Assembly: GCA_963971225.1 (NCBI GenBank)
Contig: OZ020270.1
Coordinates: forward strand, 29,015,123-29,079,122
DNA: 64,000 bases
Direction: 5' to 3'
Source: Melieria omissa
Lineage: Eukaryota > Arthropoda > Insecta > Diptera > Ulidiidae
Made by a program: the position numbers and the translations under genes. Positions 1-10,073 of this stretch are shown in pieces (position 1 is the first letter of the stretch; every line of letters starts with the position of its first letter). The notes under the pieces are model-generated. The model was not told the origin of the DNA. It searched no databases and was given only the letters and a program-made list of their open reading frames with translations.

Positions 1-227
1 CCGCACAAGGTAGAAACCCCCCTTAAAATTTCAAGCACATATACGTTTCAAAATAATTTGCAAGTCCGTTTACTCTTCAATGGAATACAAATTTTCAAAA
101 AAACAAGTAAAAAGCAAAACCGGAAAATCCCGTTATTAGTTTTGTACGCAAACTTTTTCTGCACCGTTTCGTGGGGCCCTCTTAGCCGTCACCGCCCCGG
201 GCCCCCGAACACCTTAAGCCGCCACTG
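1..227 (-). mobile_element. End of an unidentified DNA transposon (CAGTGGCGG terminus)
   Basis: The segment ends at 219-227 with CCGCCACTG, whose complement CAGTGGCGG is a common terminal motif of hAT-like non-autonomous elements. A related terminus occurs in the small MITE at 37705-37856. No ORF is seen and the other end lies outside the window, so neither family nor target duplication can be confirmed. Confidence 0.3.
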
Positions 228-373
228 ATTGTTACTCCCGTAATTGAATTTGATTGTTTCCGTATTCGGGAAAAATGGTGACAAGAAAAAAGTTCCACTC
301 GACGTGAAAGCTGTCATAACAGCTGTTTTTTGTGTTTTTTCTGTCAAACTGCCAAAAAATAAACAAATAAAAA

Positions 374-399
374 ATGGAAAACGCAGAAAATCTGGCGAA
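374..399 (+). CDS. Candidate host gene, first coding exon
   Basis: An ATG at 374 opens eight codons (MENAENLA) plus two bases, followed by a strong splice donor GTAAGT at 400-405. Upstream, 228-373 is A/T-rich with no TE signature and would be promoter and 5' UTR. Removing errantivirus A with one TGTA copy leaves a 63-nt GT...AG intron that joins this exon in frame to 28308. The short intron is of typical fly size. I do not recognise the protein. The alternative is a chance ORF, but the agreement of ATG, donor, intron length and phase argues for a real gene. Confidence 0.45.
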
Positions 400-436
400 G
401 TAAGTATTTTTTGGCAGTTTGTTCACAATGTATGTA
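400..436 (+). other. 5' part of host intron, split by errantivirus A
   Basis: It starts GTAAGT and continues across element A at 28282-28307, which ends TTAAG before the presumed exon 2. The two parts total 63 nt. The target duplication TGTA is 433-436 on this side. Confidence 0.45.
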
Positions 437-743
437 AGTTAACAGTGTACAAATGATGTACGTGCTGGAAACAATAACAAACACGACTCCAAAATTCCGT
501 TCCCACACGTTTTGCTGAAACCGGGGCTAGCTCCACATCTGTAAACAGCACCTGCAACGAAAAGCGCAACAACAGCAACAACAACAACAACAGGCAACTC
601 CAACGACAGAAGAGCGACGATAGGGCTAGAGTTAAGCTTAGAGAAACTTTGTAAGTCAGTCTTAAGCTGACATTCGTAAAATAAAGGAGCACTAGCTCCG
701 AAAAATATTTTTTTAAGAAACAAAAATTTAATTTTTGTTAACT
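437..743 (+). repeat. 5' LTR of errantivirus A
   Basis: It is nearly identical to 27969-28277 except for a few substitutions and small indels. It contains a (CAA)n stretch at about 560-592 and an AATAAA-like signal near 679. The sequence after it begins TGGCGC (743 on), the usual start of a primer-binding site in this group, but I could not assign the tRNA. Confidence 0.92.
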
Positions 744-1414
744 GGCGCGTGCTGTGAAAAGTCCGAAAAATTAAAAGTAAGTCTAAACGTGGGAAGCAAT
801 AAAGCGGATACTACTATAAGTGACAAGGAGGTTTGGCCAAACACGACTTCGAGGGACCTAAGTACAAAAGGAAAGGCAAAATCCCAAAACGTTTACCAAC
901 CCAAAAGCCCCAGCGTTGGCGATGTTAAAATTATTGTAAGTTATTCTAAGTCTAATAAATTGAAATTGTGCCAATTTAAAAACACAAAAAGTGTAATCGA
1001 GCAAGAAAATAAAAATAAAAGTAAAACCAGGAATACAAATATATCAAAATCAATTAAAGTTGAACTAAGTGAAATTTGAATAGAAAATTTATAGATAAAT
1101 TAATATAGAAATAATATAAAGAATATCAAAATCAGTTGAAGTTGAACCAAGTGAAATTTGAATTGAAAATTTATAGAGAAATTAATATAGAAATAATATA
1201 AAGAATAGTTGAAGTTGAACCAAGTGAAATTTGAATTGAAAATTTATAGAGAAATTAACATAGAAATAATATTTAAGACATTTATACTTAAGGAAATAAT
1301 TTAGTTACTTCACCTTTCGCTAATAAAAAGAAAAATTGGAAACCGGAAATCTATCAAGAAAATTTTGTAAGAAAATTCTATACCCAAATAGTTAATAATT
1401 AAACCAAAATAAAA
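744..1414 (+). other. Leader of errantivirus A with tandem repeats
   Basis: This is the untranslated leader between LTR and gag. It includes three direct repeats of about 70-80 bp at 1053-1275, each containing AAGTGAAATTTGAAT. An ORF up to 1079 is open but resembles no known protein and is probably incidental. Confidence 0.6.
777..782 (+). promoter_or_regulatory. Candidate splice donor for env mRNA in element A leader
   Basis: GTAAGT lies shortly after the LTR. Errantiviruses make env from a spliced RNA, and a polypyrimidine tract with CAG is present at about 7325-7336, just before env. This pairing is an inference. Confidence 0.35.
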
Positions 1415-2807
1415 ATGGAACAGGAAATAATTAATCAGCTTAATCAGATGAGATTGGAAGAAAACCCAGTCACTCAGCCATCCATTTCCCCATCCGTACC
1501 TATGAACGACGAATTTATTCGCGCGGTAGCTCAACAGGTTATAGACCGCATGACTAGTAACATTAGTCAGGACATACATGACTACCAAGCAACGGTGACA
1601 GCGACAAACGTACACGAACTTGATCGAATACCAGACATGGTAAAATGCTTGAGGGAATTCTCAGGACGACCGGGAGAATTCAATTCCTGGCGCAAAACGG
1701 TGGACAGAATTTTTGACGTCTACAAAGACTTCCAAAACACCCCGAGGTACTTTGCAATCCTACATACGATTAGACACAAAATTGTCGGTGATGCCGACAC
1801 CGCCTTGGACTCCTATCGAACTCCATTAGATTGGCCACAAATTAGGAAATGCCTGATGCTTCACTACTCAGATAAACGGAATATCGGTACACTTGAGTAC
1901 CAAATGACTACTCTAACTCAACGTCATCATGATACTGCCACCTTTTATCAAATGGTGTATCAGCACCTTTCACTCATCCTTGATAAAGTGGCCTGTCTCG
2001 ACATTAGCGAGGAATCGATCCGCGCTATGACAAACGCCTATAGGGAGAAGGCATTAGATACCTTCATCCGTGGACTTAACGGCGATTTGCCCCGATTACT
2101 GAGTATTCGCGAACCGGCTACTCTGCCGCAGGCACTGCACCTATACCAAAAACTCGAAAACATGACATTCAAACTAAACTATGCGCACGGTGCAAATAGA
2201 CATAACGCTAATGTGCCGCCACACAAGCCCCGACAACAAGTGCCTTTCAAAGGGCAACGTTTTTATCCTGAATTGGCTTACGTGCCATCATTTCCACAAC
2301 GACTTAATCAACCACAGTTACCATTTAACCAATCTTATAACCGACCTAACTTCAACAGCCCAGACCGTTTCAGTCAAACCCTACTGTACAACCAGGTTAT
2401 AACATGTTTGGAAACAATCCAACGTTTCAACCAAATCACGCAGGATTTAATAATCGACCCAATTTTCCACCAAAACCTCTGATCCCAATGGACGTAGATA
2501 ACTCTATTCACACTCGCCATGTAAATTATCAAAATCGACAAAACTTTCAGCAAAACAATTTCCCACTCAAACGACCAGCTGCGCCGCAAACGCAACCTCC
2601 CAATAAGACACAAAGAACTTTTTACAATGACACAAGTATCCCATATGGGATAGAACACGAAGCAGCAAATGACGAGTACCCTTGCGATTCAGATCCAAAT
2701 TTCATATACAACGATCCACCGCATGAACCGGAATCAGAAGCGGAAAATCCAACTACCGAAATAACCGAAGAAACTACTGTTGACAACATCTATTTTTTAT
2801 ACTAGCG
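1415..2807 (+). pseudogene. gag: Errantivirus A gag, frameshifted
   Basis: The ATG at 1415 opens a 355-residue frame resembling errantivirus Gag (a central segment beginning near residue 70 with FSGRPGEFNSWRK). Around 2385-2397 the natural frame continues one phase over, where an Asn/Gln/Pro-rich C-terminal region with PMDVD and an acidic tail runs to the stop at 2803-2805. This is best explained by a single-base indel. No CCHC zinc knuckle is visible, as is usual in this group. The structural protein would form particles in germline-associated cells. The first frame ends at 2482 with about 30 unrelated residues. Confidence 0.8.
2793..2799 (+). promoter_or_regulatory. Candidate -1 ribosomal frameshift heptamer, gag to pol
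   Basis: T TTT TTA sits in the gag C-terminal phase four codons before the protease frame becomes necessary. It fits the X XXY YYZ rule, and slippage by -1 leads directly into the protease frame carrying DTGSN. Confidence 0.55.
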
Positions 2808-3129
2808 CCATCATCACTTCCTTATATTGAATTCTCGGCGAGGAATGGGGATGTATTACAATTCTTAATTGATACTGGATCTAACAAGAATTACATCCAA
2901 TCAACCCGTATAAGAAACCCGATACCCAACGAGAAACCTTTCGCATCACTCATCATACATTTGTCAATATTTTCGGACCAAAAACGGACAAACTGAAATT
3001 CTTTATTTTGCCAACCCTAGAAACATTTCATGGTATCATCGGCAATGATACGCTTAGTGAACTAAAGGCAATAATTCATACTGACAAGAATTTTATGACC
3101 ATACAAATTAGTGATTGGGCACTATGTGC
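2799..3129 (+). pseudogene. pol: Errantivirus A aspartic protease (start of pol), frameshifted and interrupted
   Basis: The frame entered at 2799 contains the retroviral-type aspartic protease active site LIDTGSN at about 2872-2890. Between about 2925 and 2945 a second indel moves the homology to another phase, where HGIIGNDTL, the flap or C-terminal protease motif, is found near 3030-3057. Homology ends in ISDW at about 3107-3118 and meets the inserted segment at about 3130. The product would process Gag-Pol. It cannot be made as one chain here. Confidence 0.75.
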
Positions 3130-3754
3130 CCGTTTTTAAAATCAAACTGCGAAGTTTTACTAGGGACTATGTCCCAATTTTGTAACTGTTTATTGAATTA
3201 AGCGCTATGCGCTCCTTTTCGTTACAGAGTACTTCAAAAACTGAAAACTAACTCCTTATTCTACCCTTCTTTTATATCTTTTCTTTGCTGTGTTTGGCAC
3301 GTTGTTATTGTTGTTGTTGTTGATCTGGCTGCTGGCGCTGGTGCTGACACAGGTGCAAATTTGATTGTGGGAAACGGTTCGTTCTCACCGTAGCATGCGG
3401 TGTCATGATTACACCACGGTGGATGCTGCTGATGACATTGGCACAGGTGCAATTGGAAGTTGACGAATTGCACCGTGGGAAGAGGAGCTTTCTCAGTCGA
3501 TCTGCCGAGCTGCTGAGTTGTCGTCTGCCAATCCCAAGAATTGAGTCGCGTCTGAATGTGGGAACTACGGTTTAGTCACGTAGCGTTTGTGGGATGTTGA
3601 CACAGGTGCAAGTAGGAATTTGCCGAATTGTGGGATGTTGACACAGGTGCAAGTAGGAATTTGCCGAATTGTGGAATGGGGAGCTTTCCCAGGTGATCTG
3701 TTATGGTTATGCTACGGATTGGTCACGTAGCATTCCGGTGTTGTGGGAGTCATG
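3130..3754. mobile_element. Unidentified 625-bp insertion in protease region
   Basis: ATGTGC occurs at the left edge (about 3124-3129) and again just downstream of the insertion (about 3752-3757), consistent with a short target duplication, and pol homology resumes directly after it. The segment holds two tandem 41-bp units (3587-3668), repeated GACACAGGTGCAA motifs, a (GTT)n run near 3303-3321, and part of a hairpin series. No ORF of known type and no clear terminal inverted repeats are seen, so the class is unknown. Confidence 0.5.
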
Positions 3755-4332
3755 TGCTAACTTACATCCAAACATAATTATTCCTTTAAAGCAACGATCA
3801 TCTCAAGAAGTTAATAACGTCATAACGAGAACACCGCACCTTTCTGTCGAACTACAAAATAAGTTAAACAATATAATAAAAAACTGCCCCCACTTATTCT
3901 CAGACCCAGACGAAGAACTTACATTTACAACCATGGTTAAGGGAGAAATTCGCACAACTACAGACAGTCCTGTTTATTCTGGACCATATCCATATCCAAT
4001 GGCATTGAAGAAAGAAGTGGAACGTCAAGTTGAAGAACTTCTTGCTAACGGTATAATAAGACCTTCGAAATCCCCCTATAACCCACCCGTATGGATCGTC
4101 GACAAGATAATGGATGCTTCTGGCGAAAAGAAGTATCGCATGGTGATCGACTTCCGAAAACTTAACTCCATAACTATTCCCGATCGATACCCAATTCCGG
4201 AAATTAACGAGGTACTCTCAAACCTCGGCGAAAACAAATTATTCACTGTAATAGATCTAAAAAGCGGGTTCCATCAAATACCCCTTCGCGAGTCAGACAT
4301 AGAAAAAACGGCATTTTCCATTAATAACGAAA
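3755..4332 (+). pseudogene. pol: Errantivirus A reverse transcriptase, N-terminal part
   Basis: This is an open frame with the fingers and palm start of a Ty3/gypsy RT: VEELLANGIIRPSKSPYNPP, the YRMVIDFRKLN motif, the first catalytic aspartate context FTVIDLKSGFHQI, and TAFSINNENG. It stops where the LINE fragment enters and continues in phase at 5077 on the other side. The residues needed for polymerisation are thus present, but split by 740 bp. Confidence 0.88.
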
Positions 4333-5076
4333 ATGGGTCTGGTGGTAAATGAGGGCAAGACGAAGTATATGCTGTCTACATGCAGGGACTCGCAGCGGCT
4401 AGGGTCTCACGTCGAGGCCGACAGGTATACTTTTGAAGTTGTCAAGGAATTCGTCTACCTTGGCACCGCCATCAACAGCAGCAATGATGTCAGCCTGGAG
4501 ATAAAGCGAAGGATAACTCTTGCCAACAGGTGCTACTACGGTCTCGGTAGGCAATTGAGAAGCAGAGACCTCTCTCGACCGACAAAACTTGCACTCTATA
4601 GGACGCTTATCTTGCCCGTGCTCCTCTATGGCGCTGAAGCATGGACAATGACACGAAACGACATAGCGGCCCTTGGAGTGTTCGAGAGGAAGGTACTTCG
4701 CAAAAGCTTCGGCCTTGTTCGTGGTGGTGACGACTATCGCATACGAACCAATAACGAGCTGTATGAGCTGTATAAGGACATGGACGTAGCGCAGCGAATT
4801 AACATCCAGCGGCTACGCTGGCTCGGTCATGTCTGCCGCATGGACGACGAAGCTCCGGCGAAAAAGGCGTTCGATGCGATGGTTGGAGGTCGACGGCGAA
4901 GAGGGAGGCCGTGTCTCCGGTGGAAGGACCAAGTTGAAGAGGCCCTGTCATCTCTTGGTGTTACTAACTGGAGAAGGCGCGCGCAAAGCAGAGGCGCCTG
5001 GAGAGAAGTTTTGCGGCAGGCCGTAACCCGATAACGGGTTGTTATGGCCAGTTAAGTAAGTAAGTAAGTAAGTAAC
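4333..5076 (+). mobile_element. 5'-truncated non-LTR retrotransposon (LINE) inserted in RT
   Basis: An open frame of about 230 residues to 5034 matches the C-terminal thumb and tail of LINE reverse transcriptases: NEGKTKYM, VYLGTAINSSNDVSLEIKRR, LLYGAEAWT, and a basic RRRRGRPCLRWKDQVEE segment. It ends in a (TAAG)n tail at about 5051-5074. The missing 5' end and simple-repeat tail are typical of target-primed reverse transcription that stopped early. Only a very short possible target duplication is visible. The clade is uncertain (I, R1 or LOA-like). Confidence 0.85.
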
Positions 5077-6069
5077 GGAAAATATGAGTTTCTCCGCTTA
5101 CCGTTTGGCCTCAAGAACGCGCCGTCGACATTTCAAAGAGCTTTAGACGACATCCTCAGACAACATTATTATTATTATTATTATTATTTTGGGAAAAGAT
5201 GTTACATTTATATTGATGACATAATTATATTTGGAAAAAATGAAGAGGAACACATAAAGAATTTAGAATTGGTATTCAGAACGTTAGAAGAGGCAAACAT
5301 GAAAATTCAGCTAGATAAATGCGAGTTTCTTAAAGAAGAAGTAGAGTTCTTAGGATACGTAATAGGTGCAGATGGAATTAAAACTAGCCCCAAAAAAATC
5401 GAATCATTAGCAAAATTACCCGCCCCCGGAAACCTAAAGGAACTCCGTTCATTCCTTGGAATGGCAGGCTACTATCGTAGATTTATCAGGGATTACGCAA
5501 AAATCGCCAAACCCCTTACAGTTCTTTTACGTGGTGAAGCAGGAAATATCCCCAAAAACGCATCAAAAAAGAAATTAATAAACTTGGATCAAGAAGCATT
5601 AGACTCTTTCAATAAAATTAAAAGCATACTGATATCAAGAGATGTCATTCTTTCTCACCCCGATTTTGAGAAAGACTTCGAATTGACTACCGACGCTTCT
5701 GACTTTGCAATAGGAGCTGTTCTATCCCAAAATAATAGACCAATAACCTTTATTTCAAGAACCTTAAGCAAACCCGAAGAGAGTTACGCGACAAATGAAA
5801 AAGAGATGCTCGCAATTATCTGGGCACTCCACTCTCTAAAAAACTACCTTTACGGTTCAAAGAAGATAAACATATTTACAGATCACCAACCCCTTACCTA
5901 TGCCTTAAGCTCAAAAAATTCCAACAGTAAAATGAAAAGATGGAAAGCCATCTTAGAAGAATACAATTACGTACCAAAATATAAACCCGGCAGCGCTAAT
6001 GTCGTAGCGGACGCCTTATCAAGAATTCCTAACCAAAAAAAATTCCCTTACGCCTACCATTCACAGTGA
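5077..6069 (+). pseudogene. pol: Errantivirus A reverse transcriptase C-terminus and RNase H
   Basis: From 5077 the frame reads FLRLPFGLKNAPSTFQRA, then a run of seven tyrosines encoded by a TAT repeat (5167-5187), then the catalytic YIDD box at 5209-5220. RNase H follows with TTDASDFAIGAVL, the NEKEML helix, and TDHQPL, ending in NVVADALSRIP. The frame stops at 6067-6069 although homology goes on in other phases to about 6208. The poly-tyrosine run lies just before the active site and may impair folding. Confidence 0.85.
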
Positions 6070-6209
6070 TGAAAGCTCTAATCACAATCTGATCCCATGT
6101 ACTGAAGCCCTTATTAACGTATTTAAAAACCAGATATTTTTCAAACAAGCCGAAACCACCTCATATCAATTTAAAATTATTTTTCCAACGATGAACGGAG
6201 CCACATTTT

Positions 6210-7316
6210 AATGAACAAAATCTAAAATCATATCTTGAGCGATACATCAATCCTTCGGTTATAAACGGAATTCATACAGAAGAAAGAACCATGGGCATCA
6301 TACAGACTTTTTACCCACAACATTTCGGTAATTATAAATCTCGTTACACGCAAAAATTAGTTGACGAAATCATTAACGAACAGGATCAGGAAAATATAAT
6401 TGTAGAAACTCACCAACGAGCCCATAGGAATGCTACGGAAAACAAGACCCAGATTTTGGAAAAAGCCTATTTCCCAGGGATGCTAAACAAAATCAAAAGA
6501 ATAGTCGCCAATTGCACAATATGTAAAGAAAACAAATACGAGAGACACCCAAACCAACCCAAATTAGGACAAACCCCACTTCCCACACATCCAGGACATA
6601 CCATTCATATCGATATATTTTTGACAAAAGGAAAAAAGGTAATGACAGCGCTAGATAAGTTTACAAAATACGCACAAACCAAAATTTTAGACAGCAGATC
6701 AATTGAAGACGTTAGGAGACCGTTGAGAGATTTAGTATTTTACTTCGGAGTACCTAAAGCGATAGTAATTGATAACGAACCATCATTGAATTCGGCTACA
6801 GTAAAATTTATGTTACAAGACGAACTAGGCATCGAAATTTACACGACACCCCCTTATAAAAATCAAGCAAATGGACAAGTGGAGAGATTTCACTCAACCC
6901 TTACAGAGATAATGCGATGTTTTAAAGAAAATGGTAGAGAGAGAAACTTTGAGGAATTATTAGAGCGAGCAGTCTCTGAATACAACCACACTATTCACTC
7001 TGTCACACAAAAACGACCGGTTGATTTACATTTCGGACGAACCGTCACATCGAATCCAGATGACATAGAAAGAACGAGACAAAACAATTTAGATAAACTG
7101 GCACAAAAGCAGCAAAAAGACATACAATACCATAACAAGAACAGGGAAGAACCTAAAGCTTATTTGCCAGGAAAAATAATTTTTGTAAAACAAAACAAAA
7201 GGTTAGGAACCAAACTTTCAAAACCCTACCGGAAGGAAATAGTTAAAGAAGACAGGCACAGTACCGTGCTAACTGAAAAAGGACAACTAATACATAAAAG
7301 TCGAATACGCAACTAG
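6210..7316 (+). pseudogene. pol: Errantivirus A integrase
   Basis: The open frame starts near 6210 without its own methionine, since it belongs to pol. It has an HHCC zinc domain (HQRAH ... CTIC), then the DDE core with IHIDIF, VIDNEPS and NGQVERFHS, and a basic C-terminal domain with LPGKIIFVKQN. About 350 residues remain, close to a full integrase. It is cut off from RT/RNase H by frameshifts at 6060-6210, so it is labelled a pseudogene, although its own frame is intact. Confidence 0.85.
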
Positions 7317-7336
7317 TATCCTCCATTTTTTTTCAG

Positions 7337-7478
7337 ATTCCTTATACCGCTAGCCTTAGCGGAGGTGCAGATACTAGATTACAGCCACTCACAACTGATA
7401 ACCATCAATACAGGAACCGCACGTAAACAAAATGGGACATTCAAAATCATCCATACACTCGACATCAACAAATACTTA
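7337..7478 (+). pseudogene. env: Errantivirus A env, N-terminal fragment
   Basis: After a polypyrimidine tract ending CAG (about 7325-7336) the frame starts with a hydrophobic stretch (LIPLALA) that could be a signal peptide and continues LDYSHSQ, typical of the start of errantivirus envelope proteins. It is broken at 7478 by the TIR element, and the rest resumes at 26573 about 19 kb away. No complete protein can be made from this copy. Confidence 0.7.
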
Positions 7479-7643
7479 CACGTAACGAGTCGAGTGACGA
7501 GACATCAAAATGGTACTAGGCCGAAAGAATTGGGATAGCGAGCAAAAGCGACGAGTTGTTCAAACGTATTTCGACACGCGGCGAGTCAGTTCGGTTTTAC
7601 AATGCACAAAATGAACTAAGCAACTCGCGCAATTAAACTCAAC

Positions 7644-7941
7644 TGTTGCGGCAAATGCAACTGTTCAGTGGGAAAAAAATAATTTTAACGCCGGTGATTA
7701 ATTTTAAACCAACATTTATTCCTTAAACACCGAGTGTTTTTTTATTCTTTTTGTTCTTACACCACTGAACTCCTTTCTTTTTACCGGAAACGGCTCTCTC
7801 TCGGTTCAGTGGCGTTTACATGATCTTTTGTTTGTTGTTACCAGTGTTGTATTTCAGTAAATCTTTTACATTTTAAATTTACATTACATTTTAGTATAAA
7901 AGATTAAATAAGCAAATTTTAGCATAGACTAATCGGCAACA
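7644..7941 (-). repeat. BEL array LTR 1 (3' LTR of copy 1)
   Basis: It begins TGTTGCGG and ends CGGCAACA on the plus strand. By eye it differs from LTR 2 by T at 7680 in place of C. On the minus strand a G-rich tract (ACGGGGGGTAGAA, 7942-7954) just upstream is the likely polypurine tract and overlaps the end of pol. Confidence 0.92.
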
Positions 7942-7943
7942 TT

Positions 7944-10073
7944 CTACCCCCCGTGATTCGATTCACTGGGTTGAGAATCACTTTTAATATCGAGCACCGC
8001 AATCTTCGATGCTGGCCTTCGGAGGATTCCTGATGTCGTTTTAAACAGAACGGTCCGCACTTGACCATCTGCGGCTGGGTTGGCTTCAGTTATTATGCCT
8101 CGTTTCCACTGACCGCGACTCTCATTATCGTCACATATGATGACAACGTCTCCCACAGATATCGGCTTCACTTTTCTGAACCACTTGGTGCGTCGGGTCA
8201 AGGTTGGCAGATACTCGAGTATCCACCTCTTCCAAAAGGTTTGCTTCAGTTGTTGCGCTATGTGCCACTGCTTCCGTAGACATGTTGTTTCAGGTACGGT
8301 GGGCGTTTGAACATCATTAGCGCAACCTAGTAGAAAATGGTTCGGCGTGAGAGGTTCGGCTTCGGTGCTCTCGATCGGCACATGAGTCAGTGGGCGCAAG
8401 TTGATGAGATTTTCGGCTTCAATGAGGAGGCCCAGCAACGTCTCAATTTGTGGCGCTCGTTCCTTTAAGGTGAACATTAAAACGCGCTTTTCGCTTCTCA
8501 CCATTCTTTCCCATACACCCCCCGCAGATGGGTTTGCAGGCGCATTGAATACCCATTCTATGCCTCTACGGCTGCATTCAGATTCAATACCATTCCTAAC
8601 ATGAACCCAGTCTTCTTTGCTTGCACCAACAAAATTCGTTCCCCTATCGCTTCTGAGCCGCATAGGTACCCCTCTACGATTGATGAAATTGCGGCATACC
8701 ATGATGGTTGCATCTGTTGACAGGTCTCTAGCCAACTCCAAGTGGATGGCTCTGGTAGTCAAGCACGTGAACACAGCGACCCAACGTTTTTCTTGGCGGC
8801 GGCCTATGGCCACCAGCACGGGCCCGAAGTAGTCGACGCCCGAATAGGAAAAAGGGCGCACGGAAGGAGTTAGTCTGTCGATTGGCAATTGCCCCATTTG
8901 TGGTACCTCTGGAACGACGGATAGGTTTTTGCATACTTGGCATTCTGCCTTAATTGAAGTTAACAGGCGACGCACGTTCGGAATCCAATATTTCCGACGT
9001 ACCGCACACACTATGGATTCGAAGTTGTGGTGATGGAAAAGTTCGTGATAATGTTTGGCTATTAGGCGCGAAATAGCGTGCCCCTTCGGCAATATAATAG
9101 GTCGCTTCGTTGACATTGGGATGCATTCAGCGTAGTCGATGCGACCCCATAACCGCATAACACCTTCGTCGTCTAACACTGGGCTCAATTTGTACAAACA
9201 GCTGCTTCTGTCTACTGGCGTGCTGTTCCGCAAAGATTTAACTTCGTCGGCATAAACTTCCTCCTGGACCAATCGGCAAACCATAAGCTCCGTTTTTTTA
9301 ATGTCAGCAGCAACAATTGTCTTCGGCGCGTCCGGATGAGCGATCTTGCGGAGCTTCGAAACAGCTTTTCGGACCAGTGTCATCACCCTAAGAAACTTGT
9401 AAAAATTCGAAAATTTGTTAAACGGTATTACCGTGTCCGCTGGCCCCAAGGTGAATATCGGCTTTGCTCTTTTCTCTTCTTGGCACTCGACCCTTTTGGA
9501 GTCTAGTGGCATAGTTGGCCAGCTATCTTCCGGTAGCGCTAAAAATAGCGGCCCATTCAACCATTTGCAGTCCTGGGAAAAGGTTTTTATACGTGTTCCC
9601 TCGTCAGCGGGGTTTTCCTTCCCCGGCACCCATCTCCACTGGCTCACTTCGGATGCTTGCAAAACCTCAGAGATGCGGTGTGCCACGAATTGCTTGTAAC
9701 ACCTCGCATCGGATTTTATCCATTCGATAACAATCTTGGAGTCAGACCAAAATAAGATTTTGTGCGGCTTCACGTCATGTCTATAGACAACGGCATCCTT
9801 CAACCTTACTCCCAACACGGCCGATTGTAGTTCCAGCCTTGGTATGGACAGCGGCTTCAATGGGCTGCATCGTGACCTCCCAGCGACGAATACGACTTCA
9901 GTTTTGTTGTCGTAGTGAATGCGCCAAAAGGCGACAGCCGCGAATGCAAGCTCGCTTGCATCGACGAATATATGTAGCTGTATGTTGGCATGAGGATTCA
10001 AAAATTCCAAACTGTAGCATCTCGGCATTTTAAAACTCTGATGGCGTTCAGAGTTCGGTACCACTGCACCCAT
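7944..10073 (-). CDS. pol: BEL copy 1, second pol frame: RNase H and integrase
   Basis: This open frame of 709 residues holds RNase H (IFVDASELAFAAVAFWRI, then RLELQSAVLGVRL and FWSDSKIVIEWI), an HHCC zinc domain (HYHELFHHHNF ... CQVC), the DDE integrase core (GVDYFGPV, LRSDRGTNFVG, GGVWERMVRS), and a C-terminal DUF5641-like domain (VGDVVIICDD). The nominal methionine at 10073 is probably not used. Homology joins the upstream frame at about 10030, one base back. In an active element this part would act in cytoplasmic particles to degrade RNA template and insert the cDNA. The frame is fully open. Confidence 0.88.
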   Translation of the reverse strand: MGAVVPNSERHQSFKMPRCYSLEFLNPHANIQLHIFVDASELAFAAVAFWRIHYDNKTEVVFVAGRSRCSPLKPLSIPRLELQSAVLGVRLKDAVVYRHDVKPHKILFWSDSKIVIEWIKSDARCYKQFVAHRISEVLQASEVSQWRWVPGKENPADEGTRIKTFSQDCKWLNGPLFLALPEDSWPTMPLDSKRVECQEEKRAKPIFTLGPADTVIPFNKFSNFYKFLRVMTLVRKAVSKLRKIAHPDAPKTIVAADIKKTELMVCRLVQEEVYADEVKSLRNSTPVDRSSCLYKLSPVLDDEGVMRLWGRIDYAECIPMSTKRPIILPKGHAISRLIAKHYHELFHHHNFESIVCAVRRKYWIPNVRRLLTSIKAECQVCKNLSVVPEVPQMGQLPIDRLTPSVRPFSYSGVDYFGPVLVAIGRRQEKRWVAVFTCLTTRAIHLELARDLSTDATIMVCRNFINRRGVPMRLRSDRGTNFVGASKEDWVHVRNGIESECSRRGIEWVFNAPANPSAGGVWERMVRSEKRVLMFTLKERAPQIETLLGLLIEAENLINLRPLTHVPIESTEAEPLTPNHFLLGCANDVQTPTVPETTCLRKQWHIAQQLKQTFWKRWILEYLPTLTRRTKWFRKVKPISVGDVVIICDDNESRGQWKRGIITEANPAADGQVRTVLFKTTSGILRRPASKIAVLDIKSDSQPSESNHGG

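Noticed and set aside
735..1079. 114-residue ORF in the leader of errantivirus A
   Set aside because: It begins inside the LTR without an ATG and has low-complexity Lys/Asn content. It is most likely leader sequence.
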